The translations under genes and the position numbers were made by a program. From Caprella mutica (lineage: Eukaryota > Arthropoda > Malacostraca > Amphipoda > Caprellidae), in assembly GCA_947561585.1 (NCBI GenBank), contig CANNZV010001143.1, positions 114,646 to 178,645 on the forward strand: 64,000 nt of DNA, given 5' to 3'. Shown in pieces: positions 11,932 through 21,839 of this stretch. Numbering within the stretch: position 1 is the first letter of the stretch; every line of letters starts with the position of its first letter. Under the pieces are notes generated by a model that was not told the origin of the DNA, searched no databases, and saw only the letters and a list, made by a program, of their open reading frames with translations.

Positions 11932-12321
11932 TATATGGGAAATTGAGACTCCACTGGCGATTATATTTTAATAAACAATATTTCGAACAGGTTTCTTTTC
12001 TTAGCTCGTTTTCAAGTTGTTCCTAGAAAATTTTCATCCAAAGGTGCTTTTTAAATCTCCCCATGTCGTAGACTGGTTACGAAGATGAAGTTATTTGAAA
12101 AATGTTTTCAAATATAACTATTAAATTTTGTCAAACTGTTAATTTTGGGATTGAAGAAAAGGAGTTGGTGTCTTCATCTTCGTAACCTGTCTACGACATG
12201 GAGAGATTTAAGAAGCACCTCTGGATGAAAATTTTCAAGTAATAACTTGAAAAAAGGCTAACCTGCTCGAAATATTGTTTATTAAAATATAATCGCCAGT
12301 GGAGTCTCAATTTCCCATATA
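11932..12321. mobile_element. 390-bp foldback element with ~150-bp arms
   Basis: Long inverted arms run from TATATGGGAAATTGAGACTC at 11932 and its complement ending at 12321. They extend inward through CACTGGCGATTATATTTTAA, CAATATTTCGA, CATGTCGTAGAC and GTTACGAAGATGAAG to about 12095 and 12165. The arms are highly similar, with a few mismatches. The spacer is about 70 bp. A transcript would fold into a long imperfect hairpin. No coding capacity and no clear target duplication are visible. Confidence 0.85.
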
Positions 12322-12865
12322 TTTATGAATCCAGGCCGTCAAACTATCAAATTTTGGATTAAGTATGTAGTATGATGAACCTGACAATAATAGTTATATA
12401 TATTCTTCGGATTAATAGTCGTAGCTTTACATTTACAGTCTTTTAAAATCTTCTTTCCTTAATTATACATTATGTAGAAAATCAGATATTCATAAACCAT
12501 TTTTTTTGTTCGTTCTAACAGGATGACTCAACATACAGAGATAGAAATTACACATTAGCATCTTAATTATGTTATCAAAATTAAATATTAATGATATTAA
12601 TATCATTACAAATTTAAATTCAATAACCGCTATTCAAATGTAAATTACTACAATAAATATTGCTTTGAAGTCTGTAGATGGTGACTGAACTGACGAATAA
12701 ATTAAGAAATTAATATTTAATAGATCAGTTTTGTATGAAGAATTACCTCTATATTATATGAAAGAAAATGAATATCGAGTGAAAATGATATAGACTAATA
12801 AATCTAAGTCTTTCTAAACGTTTTAAATTTCACATTTATTTATAAAGTATATCAACTCAGTATAT
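12322..12865. other. AT-rich DNA, nothing recognised
   Basis: No frame, repeat or RNA gene supported. Confidence 0.4.
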
Positions 12866-13213
12866 TAAGATCCCCAGTCATTTGATCCACAGTCATATTT
12901 TTTGTTTGTACATATATTTAGCATAAAATCATTTATTACAATCTCTATTTGTATATAAAAATTGCCATTTGCTTTTTAAATAACAAATATAACTTGTGAA
13001 AGAATTTCCTATCTACTGTTTATATGAGTTTTTTTATATATACAATATGAAGTAAAGTAGCAGAATTCAACAGCTAGAACTTATTATCGCAACAAATTAA
13101 TTATTTTTATTATAAATATAATAAATGAATAATAGGCGTATAAACAGAAAATATTACTGGGAATCATTTGACCGGGAATCTTATGCTATGGGGATCATAT
13201 GACCGGGGATCAA
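12866..13213. mobile_element. short foldback element with GATCCCC..GTCATTTGATC arms
   Basis: The left arm (12866-12910) carries GATCCCCAGTCATTTGATCC and then CACAGTCATATTTTTTG. The right arm (13155-13213), read as the complement, carries GATCCCCGGTCATATGATCC, an inserted unit, and then GATTCCCGGTCAAATGATTC and CCCAGTAATATTTTCTG. The units are about 16-18 bp (GATCCCCGGTCATATG). There are two copies on the left and three or four on the right. The interior is about 240 bp of AT-rich DNA. It has the same design as the larger array-armed elements, with a different unit. No target duplication is recognised. Confidence 0.7.
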
Positions 13214-13683
13214 TTGACATAAAGCCATTAATTAATGTGTTTAATACAATCAGACTGAAATTGAATACAAAATCTGGAAAAACCTTAATAATGATGCAAA
13301 CTTAAAAAATATAAATTTAATGTTTCATTTTTTTTCTATAATTTGTTATATGCCGTTTTTATTTTTCCATGAAAATTGAAATAATTCACACTTTCCTTCG
13401 AACTTAAGATTAAAAATATTTTTTGTATGAATAGTAATTAATCACTAAGTGAATCCTATTAAATTCAGCACTCAAGATACATATTCAAATGATAATTAGT
13501 GTGGTGAACAAGCATTTAATTTAAATTTCATGACTTAGTGTTTAAATTTTACAATCACGGATTTTTACACTAAACTTAAACTAAAAAGATTTGATTGCAA
13601 ATTCAAATAACTCTTTGAACTAATCTACTACCATAAAGAAAAACCAAATGATAAAATAAATTGGTGAAACAGTTTGTTTTATA

Positions 13684-13862
13684 AACAGTTATAATGACCT
13701 TGACCTTGACCTCTAACACTATATCACTTCATAAATCTAATCAAATAATTCCTGGATAATAACTAATCGTTTCACCAAATTTCAGGCAATTTGGTTGAAT
13801 ACTTTTTGAATTATGCGAATAATAATATTACAATTAATTTTCAATAACAAGACTAGAAAAGA
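13684..13862 (-). repeat. AGGTCA-rich dispersed repeat, inverted partial copy
   Basis: The complement shows GGTCAAGGTCAAGGTCAT preceded by CCAAATTGCCTGAAATTTGG and TATCCAGGAATTATTTGATT, matching the units at 11.1 and 46.1 kb. One unit and part of a second are present. The hairpin plus CTAG tail is missing. Confidence 0.6.
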
Positions 13863-16800
13863 TAACCTTCCGCAGTTTTTCGAAGGTAAATATATATATA
13901 CTCCCAATAACGTTGGTGTAATTTTGTGATGATATTTTATAAGCCAAAAAGATGTGACGATAAAGAAGCATTTTAAATTACAATGTTGGTTTGAAAACCG
14001 ATTCCAATCGATTAATTTCTAATAACAAAAGAAATCAATAAGCATATTTAGTCACAAAATAATGGTTAAAACAAATTTAATGAACTAAAGTAAATGATTT
14101 TATTGCTCACGCTATATTTTTTAATCTTCGATTAATGCTAAAATAAATGACTATTCTCTATATACATTTTCAAGTTATTGTACATGCTACCTATCTACAC
14201 AGCCACTCACAGGCTTAGAATATTCTTTAATTGACTGACATTTACTCACTAAAAAAAGTCGAGTGTCTGCGGTAAATATTATTCACTATATTGAGGCTCG
14301 TTATTAATTAATGGAAGACGAATAAACAAACATCTTTTTAATTAAGATAATGTGGAGAGTTCATAATTAATGCGATGGAAGCAGCCAGTCGCTAATGTAT
14401 ATTTCGAAGTATAAATTTGAAGTCTTAGCAAAGAGAAAATCAAAATAATTCAATTAGGGAGTTTATTGATGGAAATTAATGATTATAGGCTTTAGAAATG
14501 GCGGAATGTTTTCTCCATTTTGGCGTGACTGGAGAGTGTTCTGTTTCATCGATATGCTGTCAATATTAACACATATATAATATGCGAGGTAATATGTTTC
14601 CGTTATTCCAGAAGGAGCAAGTAATCGTACTAATGGATGGTCCTTATAATATCATAAAATATTCACCACTAAAAAGATTCCACCATTTTTAGTTTGCTGA
14701 GGATGTGATGGATATGAACTTGCCTACCAGAATGCTCTCTATTTTCCTTTATTAATATTGATGTAAGTTAATTAGTAAGACATATTCACTTTAATTATGA
14801 ACAGTTTTAATGAGGAAATTTTCTATATTATTTTTTAGAATTTCAGATATTTCTTAATATAGTGTCCTGCGTAATCTCTTAATTAATTAACTACGGCTTT
14901 GTTGACATCATATTTTTCATCAACGTTAGTAAAATGTCTCATAATATTTACTATATTTTTTGAATTATATAATACATTATATCATTTACATCCTGGTAAA
15001 CTGTCTAGAATTGATATTATGAATACTGTACGTATATATAAACGTTCTTTGCACAACTTTTCTTAAAATGCAACTATTGAGAAGATGACAAAAACCCGTG
15101 AACAAATTGTAATATCAGTCACTAGATATTTTTTTTCAATAAAGGTCATTTTTAGAAGAAATGAGTGCCTATAGCATATTACATAATAAGTTATGGTGGT
15201 TACATTAAAATATACTTATTAACCTAAGTTTGACTATTCCGACTTCTATCGGTTGAGTCTTACTGGTTTGCATTATTTAAACAGAAAGCTGCATTCACTT
15301 CATCACTGTGGTAAAAATTCTAAGATTTTATTCCCTTTCTTCGGGAGGTTCCTTGAGTCTTGCCAGACGCCATGAAAAGTTAGAAGGTAACATCAGCCAA
15401 TGGTTCATATAAAGAATGTTAGTTTGATAAATCAGTTGTTAGAGTGCGAACCTAATTTCGAAATAATTAAAACTTAAATCATTTTCACAACCATTTTATT
15501 TTTATATCTAATGATTATGTGGAAATTGATTTTATTAAAAAAAAACATATAATGAAAATTAATCACAATGGGCGATTATAGATTATGTCTGATTATAAAT
15601 TTCGTAACTGGGCAATTTACTTCACTTTATTTATTCAACCAAATTTCCTTTTTATTATCTTAGACAAAAAGGGCAGTTTTTAACTTTCAAGAAAACTTTT
15701 TCTTCGTATATTATATATTAGAATTGTCTTATACACAAATATGTATGAGTGTGTTTGAGAAGAATCTTGATATATAAGTTCTTACATTAAATCAATTCTT
15801 TAATAATTGACAAATATCTTATCATCTGTTCAGACATTTTAAGTTCATTGATAAGAAAGAGAAGCCGTGCATCCAAACTTGGACCTTATCCAGTTGTAGT
15901 TGCTGTTACTTTGCCAAAGTTACAGTGTTGCTAGGAAGTTATTCTCTTTTTCAGATTACAGCGACGCTTCCAACCGAGATATGAACTCAACGGAAATAAA
16001 TGCCAGTACCTTTGCCTCCATAAATTACCCAGTCTTTCAATTATATTAAAATATTAAAGTTTTCCAAATTTCATAAGATTTACGTGTCATTGACTATAGA
16101 ATTTATATAATGTGTTAGCGTATTATTTTCTCGTTTTACTGAGCTTTACAAACCTAGTGTATTATTCATATACTCCCTCTCCACCAGACCTAAAATAAGT
16201 GAGGAATAAATATGGTAAAGATAATATCTAACAATTTGAGAATTGAAGCACCTAACTGGTAGTTAGACAATTTACACAAAATCCTATTTTACGTGATGAA
16301 ATGATCTATTGGATGGTAGGTATTTTTCCTAACTAATGGTTGATTTATTTATTTATTTAACATAAATTCCGTAACAGTTTGGTCTGATAATCAGTAATCT
16401 ATTTGACCATTGCAAGTTTCATTTGAAAAAGAGGATGACCCTATTTATCATTCAAATAATGAACAAACATCATTGGTAACTAACAGGTCTGATTTGTATG
16501 CCATCCGTAATTCATATTATATTTTGCAACTTTTTTGACTCAATTTATTGTATAATCTGCTATTTGTTTTTCAACTCTTCTCACTGCTCTGTTTCACTGC
16601 ATCAAATACACACATTAATCATCTCTTCTTAATTTTGTTATGTAATTTTCACATGTCATTAGAGGGTATAAAACCAGTTTATTATTAGATTAAAAGGCGC
16701 ATTCAAGGTTTAATTGCATCATTTAAATGGCTCAAAGAACAGTCTTTACTGGCAAATATTTGCTCGTTTAGTGAAGTGAAAAGGAACAGCCTATTCATAT

Positions 16801-16936
16801 ATGACTATTCATATATTATAGCTTTTAAAAGCTGCACAAAATAAAGTAATGGAAAAGATTTTGTTGAATAAACAAGTAAATATTTCTCCTGATTATTAAG
16901 TCAGTAAAATGTATTATTCCATTTCTAGACGTATTG
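13863..16936. other. AT-rich DNA, no supported gene
   Basis: About 3 kb without recognisable protein or element ends. At 15951-15957 a pyrimidine tract ends TTTTTCAG and is followed by about 95 nt open in one frame (from TTACAGCGACGC), which could be a short terminal exon. I cannot name it and there is no other support. Confidence 0.35.
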
Positions 16937-17028
16937 CAGTCGTGTACAAATTCAAAAAAGTGCCAACATCATTTAGAATATAACTCTTCTGAAATTGCAA
17001 GGTGTTGCATTTATTTTGTCCGCCACTG
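16937..17028. mobile_element. ~92-bp Tc1-like miniature relic
   Basis: The right end read inward is CAGTGGCGGACAAAATAAAT, a terminus of the kind seen in many animal Tc1 elements, and is followed by GCAACACC. The left end is a degenerate match, CAGTCGTGTACAAATTCAAA then GTGCCAAC. A TA abuts the right end but not the left. I read it as the two ends of a Tc1 element with almost the whole interior deleted. Confidence 0.5.
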
Positions 17029-17197
17029 TATATATAAAACCAACTTCTTTATATTTTAGCAGAAAATAATTCATATTATAAGCACTATGACTATTAATAG
17101 AAACTCATTAATTTCTTATAGCCTTATTGCCATTATTTTTTCTAACTCACTAGTTAGTTCATTTGCAATGAATCATATTAAATGATAACTAGATACA

Positions 17198-17341
17198 ATG
17201 GTGGCAGTTCCTTTGATTGTTGGTGCACTGTGTTGCGTATTGTCGCTGCTTGACGCAGTATTTAGTGGCTCTGGAGCAGCTCATTATACGCAGCTCTATA
17301 TCACTAAACTGCTAATTGGATCTTGGTGTAAGCCCTTCTGA
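17198..17341 (+). CDS. possible signal-peptide-encoding first exon (47 residues to stop)
   Basis: An ATG in strong context (A at -3, G at +4) opens a 47-residue frame. Its N-terminus looks like a secretory signal: hydrophobic core LIVGALCCVLSLL at about residues 6-18, then small residues (AVFSGSGA) suited to cleavage, then AHYTQLYITKLL. The frame ends by stop at 17341, but a good 5' splice site, GGT/GTAAGC, lies at 17327/17328. The coding exon may therefore be 17198-17327 and continue elsewhere. The stretch has visibly more G+C and CpG than its surroundings. No downstream exon with a matching phase could be assigned. I do not recognise the peptide. Alternatives are a small secreted peptide read to the stop, or chance. 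Confidence 0.3.
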   Translation: MVAVPLIVGALCCVLSLLDAVFSGSGAAHYTQLYITKLLIGSWCKPF

Positions 17342-18379
17342 GCTTTCATCCAATTAAAATTTATTTGGCTACTTATCATTTGTAAGATGAAACTAATGAA
17401 CTCTTTAAAATATAATCTCGAAAGATTCTTGTCATTTATAATGATATGAAAAAGGCATTTTTATAATTGTTAATGTATGAATGGAATCATAAATAAATAA
17501 CATTACTAATTGTACCTAAATGAAATCCTTTAGAAATTTGCTTAGCATTTAGAAGTATGATAATGTAGTCTTCAGGTTGTTTTTTAATGGAGATATAATG
17601 TCTTTTTAAAAAGAAAAAATAGCGGGATATTCATTTTTCAAAGTTGAAATAAAATCATTTATTCTGAATTGATTGACACTCCAATAGAGAGGAAATTCAA
17701 TCGAATGATCTACCAATGAAAAGAGTGATATGAACAATTGTCATCAAAAAGTATAGTATGAATAAAAATAGTAAACTTAAATCATTAATATTAGTCAAAA
17801 ATGTATGATACCATTATATATTTACGTTACTTAATTATGAGTATTTTGTAAAAAGCGTCCGTACAATAATTCATGGAAGACATTTTCATCTTTGCTAAAA
17901 TATGAAAATTAGAACAGATATGAGAGGGTAAAATGCCCTCCAGGGATCCACTTTAAACCTTATAATGAAAACTGGTAGGGGAATTTTATTTTCGACCTGT
18001 AAATTGGCCCAGCCTTAAAGATGATTAGATTTAAATAAATGATGAATCAGCAGTTTTGTTTGTTCAAATTGTATGACAGAGAGTACCTTTAGTTATTATT
18101 TAGTTTCCTACGCATTAATATAACTTTAATTATTGAATCCTGTATCTAGATCCTTTTGTATTAAAAATCATATTAATTTTTTTTTATGAATATGAAGCAG
18201 TCCTTAAATATTTATCGCTAGCTATTGCCTCCTGACTAGGACTTTGATATATCCTTACTATCAACTTCCCCGTCCACGAGTGAAGAGCTGATAAATGACC
18301 TCTAAACTCTGGTGCTTAATTAACTGAAACTTGAAAGCCTCGTAGCGCTCTCCTCTTATTAATGAAAGCGTTTATGAGC
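17342..18379. other. AT-rich DNA, nothing recognised
   Basis: No coding or RNA signal. If the frame at 17.2 kb is a first exon, this would be the start of its intron. Confidence 0.4.
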
Positions 18380-18695
18380 GACTGGGAGATGACGTTAGAC
18401 GTCAAAGAGAGTGAGAGGTGACGTTAGACATCAAGTGACTGGGAGGTGACGTTAGACGTCAAAGAGAGTGAGAGATGACTTTAGACGTCAAGAGAGAGAG
18501 GTGACGTTAAACGTCAAATAGAGTGAGGGATGACGTTAGACGTCATGGAGAGTGATAGATGACGTTAGATCTTAAAGAGAGAGTGAGATAAAGTTAGACG
18601 TTAATGAGAGTGGTAATGATGACGTTAAACTGTTTTGAGAGTGGAAGATGACGTTAGACGTTCATGAGAGGGAGATATTATGACCTTAGATGCCA
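18380..18695. repeat. ~30-34-bp minisatellite with GACGTTAGACGTC core
   Basis: About ten degenerate units, each containing GATGACGTTAGACGTC followed by AAAGAGAGTGAGAG. The core is an interrupted palindrome (GACGT..ACGTC) and carries TGACG, resembling a CRE/ATF half-site. Unit length varies from about 26 to 38 bp, so the array is old or poorly homogenised. Confidence 0.85.
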
Positions 18696-18855
18696 TTGAT
18701 GTAAGCACTTAAATCATTATTAAAGGCTAAACATTTTCAACTAGATAATTCAATAAAATAATTCAGTAACAATGGATTCTTTATCTATACTTTCAATCTT
18801 AATTAAATTTTATAGTTACTTCCATTGTAAACTTATCTGGTTAATGAACCTTCTT

Positions 18856-19218
18856 GAAAGCTAATTATGAGCGAGATAATTATGAGAAAGCTAATTATGA
18901 GCGAGATAATTATGAGAAAGCTAATTATGAGAAAGCTAAATGAGGAAGCTAATTATGAGAAAGCCAATTTTGAGAAAGCTTAATATGAGAAAGCCAATTA
19001 TGAGAAAGCTAATTATGAGAAAGCTAATTATGAGAAAGCTAAATGAGGAAGCTAATTATGAGCGAGATAATTATGAGAAAGCTAATTATGAGAAAGCTAA
19101 ATGAGGAAGCTAATTATGAGAAAGCCAATTATGAGAAAGTTTAATATGAGAAAGCCAATTATGAGAAAGCTAATTATGAGAAAGCTAATTATGAGAAAGC
19201 CAATTTTGAGAAAGATAA
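18856..19218. repeat. 15-bp minisatellite, ~24 copies
   Basis: Tandem copies of GAAAGCTAATTATGA. Variants include GCGAGATAATTATGA, GAAAGCCAATTATGA, GAAAGCCAATTTTGA and a shortened GAAAGCTAAATGAG. Variant blocks recur in the same order: the short AAATGAGGAAGC unit appears three times, with similar neighbours. Part of the array has therefore duplicated as larger segments. Confidence 0.9.
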
Positions 19219-19722
19219 ATAATTATACGAAACCTAATTATGGTGAAATTTATTATATTTTTGATGAATTCTGATGAACGTTTTTTTATTTTCATAAGGA
19301 TGGTAATCTTTTCTTAATAACAGAACTAGTAACTTTAATCCCTAACACAGAAATGTGTTGTGGAAGAAAGAAGATGAATAGAGCCGTCAAAATGGTGTTA
19401 GGGCTGCAAATTGATGGAAGCAGTCGGCTGTTGCAGATTCTATCGAAAAATGATAGAGAGACTGCTCTGATTTCTGGAATGTCTTTTCACTCTAAAAGAT
19501 TTCTCAGATGGAAAATTGTCCAAGAGAAAAATTTTACTATCGAATGATGATATTTAGATATGCTGCTAATTCTTACGATAAAATTGTAATGAAGTGCAGT
19601 GTGTTTCAGAATTAAAGCAACAGACCTCTTACTATATATATTAAAAAAGTCAATTTTGTTATGCAATTTTTGTAATTGAAAAGTGAATAATAAGCAAACG
19701 ATACAGTGATCCATTTATTATA
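19219..19722. other. AT-rich DNA between minisatellite and mariner
   Basis: Two overlapping small frames (19353-19547 plus, 19487-19714 minus) have no recognisable motif. No other feature. Confidence 0.4.
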
Positions 19723-20853
19723 TTGGGTGGCGCAAAAAAAAGGAAATCCATTTTCAAATTCATTTATTTTAAAAACTGTCGAAGTTAGAAATTTTCTAAA
19801 AACACAGTTTTATTTATTTACTTTTTTTGCATCTATCTGGATAATCTGTTTGAAGTTACGACGAAAATTAGACATTCTGCAGCGAATTAAAAAAAGGGAA
19901 ATGAAAAGGGCTTGCGCGAGGACGATAAATATCACAATAGGTATAATTCATTTTATATGGATGTAAAATGTTACTATTTTTTTTGTAACAAATAAGGGTA
20001 AATAAAAAAAATAATTACCATTTGAAAGTTGTTTTTTGAGATAAAATTGATACCTTCATAAAATCATTTCTCCGATAATTTTTATCTCCTACTCGAAACC
20101 CTCAAAATGCAGCTTTCATATGAACAAAGAATTGTTTTTTGTGACAAGTTATTTGAACACTGAAAGCTTTAAAAAATGTTCGACCTCATTTTGAACAACG
20201 CTTTCTGGAAAGATTTCCACCAACTTTAGAACCATAGTGACAAATTATAATTAATAAGTTTAAGACTGAAGAAACCACTTTAAATTTAAGCGAAAGCGAT
20301 CAGGTCGCAGGAGAGCATGCAAAGCGAATACACGAAACATTAATATTGTTCATGAACAGCTTATTGAGAATCGAAAAATATCAATTAGACACATTTCACG
20401 TAATTTTTAAACACACAATTTGAGATATTGTGCATGTAATGCTAGGACCTTGGAACTGATTTACCGCACCGTCTAACTTTTGCAAAATGGTTTCTGCAAA
20501 GAAATGCACATTTTGTAGAAGACATCGTGATTGGTGATGAAAATGTATTTCAAAGAATTAAATAGTAAATAAATAAAACGTTAATTGAATGAAAAATAAT
20601 AGAATTTTATTTTTACAACTACCATATGGAAATAAATTATTCCTATTATGATTTTTTTTGTGTTTTTCGTCCTCGCGCAAGCCCTTTTCATTTCTATTTT
20701 TTTAATTCGCAACAGAATGTTTAATTTTTATTGTAACTTTTAACAGATTATCAAGATAGATGCAGAAAAAGTAAACGAAGAAAATATCTAGCATCAACTG
20801 TTTGTAAAATAAACTAATTTGAAAATGGGTTTCCTTTTTTTAGCGCCACCCTG
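19723..20853 (+). mobile_element. mariner-type element with ~200-bp TIRs, copy A (decayed)
   Basis: The ends are GGGTGGCGCAAAAAAAAGGA on the left and the complement of GGGTGGCGCTAAAAAAAGGA on the right, with TA at both flanks. The inverted repeat extends about 200 bp inward on each side, through ATCTGGATAATCTGTTTGAAG-like sequence, to GGGCTTGCGCGAGGACGA (19723-19930 and 20645-20853). Between the TIRs lie broken pieces of a transposase reading rightward: a start MQLSYEQRIVFCDKLFE near 20106, a helix-turn-helix piece RKRSGRRRACKAN near 20290, then ENRKISIRHISRNF, and a remnant of the first catalytic region (IGDENVF) near 20530. Frames shift repeatedly and the C-terminal half is deleted. The small frame at 19706-19966 is translated TIR. 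It is a non-functional relative of copy B at 59.4 kb. Confidence 0.85.
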
Positions 20854-20859
20854 TATATA

Positions 20860-21839
20860 ATGACCCTTATTACAAGCTACAGTTTCCACTCTATGAACAA
20901 ATTCATTGCAACCGGTACATATCTGTTCATGTGAAATTGCTTCCCATTTCACTAGCAATCGAGAGAAGTGTGAGAAGTAGCTAAGACCAGATATTAAAGC
21001 CCAACGGATTATAAGGATTCAAGTCTTTCCTGACCAGACATCTCAATCTTTGAAGGATGGAGTGTCTCATTGACTCCAGATTTGAATTAATTTCCAGCAA
21101 TATGTTGGTGCTGAGTCATGTTGGATATTCCAGAGTGAACCATGCAAGTGTTCTTTAGTCCACGTAAGCAATTTCGATTCCAGATTGTGAGAGATGTACT
21201 CATGTTTACTGTCCAGAGTTCAATTTGACCACACGAGGCACCAATACGAGGGACGGGAGATCTTCCAGTGACAGTCATAAAAGCTCAACCATCACAGACT
21301 GTGCATTTTGATTTCTCGTCACAATTTACCCTCGGATGAACTTGAAGAACTCCAAACTCGATCATATTGACAGTTCAATTCTTGCTGAAAGTCAAATATC
21401 TGTTTTGTGAACAACGAATTATGAAAGTGCCTTCTGCTATTTAATTCAGGATGGGACGATTTCTATCAGTTGTTCTTTCTCTCATGATGGTCAGTAAGCT
21501 GCTGACGATTCAGAATTCAAATGGTATAGATTCATATCTCCTTTCAGAACTCGATACAAGTAAGTTTTGGTAATGCAATATTTTGAACAATTTTACGATG
21601 AGATCGACATGGGTTTCGATGAAACCTCTCCTGCGTATTTAAGATTAGCTTTTTGGTCCGCACTTTGTTTATATTCTCGTTCTGGTTGATCAGATGTTGA
21701 CACAGTCTCACTGTCAAAATTTGAACAATTCATTTTAAGCTCATTGCAATTGAAAAACTATTCTCAAGTTTCTAAAACATCGATTAAAATGATTTATTTG
21801 ATACAAGAAACTGGTTGTTCTAATTTTGAAACACCCCTG
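20860..21839 (-). pseudogene. decayed mariner-family transposase and one TIR
   Basis: Reading leftward from a TIR-like end (ACAGGGGTGTTTCAAAATT, complement at about 21820-21838), the DNA encodes scattered mariner/IS630-type transposase pieces. They are KVRTKKLILNTQERFHRNP near 21640, LFTKQIFDFQQELNCQYDRVW near 21400, then TVTGRSPVPRIGASCGQIEL, then LRGLKNTCMVHSGIS..TQHQHIAG (21087-21278), and PVAMNLFIEWKL at the C-terminal end near 20900. The order and spacing follow the DDE domain of these transposases, but stops and frameshifts separate the pieces. The expected acidic residues of the first catalytic motif are replaced. The left end abuts copy A of the long-TIR mariner, and no matching second TIR is seen, so this relic is probably truncated. 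Confidence 0.7.

Noticed and set aside
15951..16052. Terminal exon after TTTTTCAG
   Set aside because: There is one good acceptor-like site but only about 33 codons with no recognisable content, and no upstream exon.
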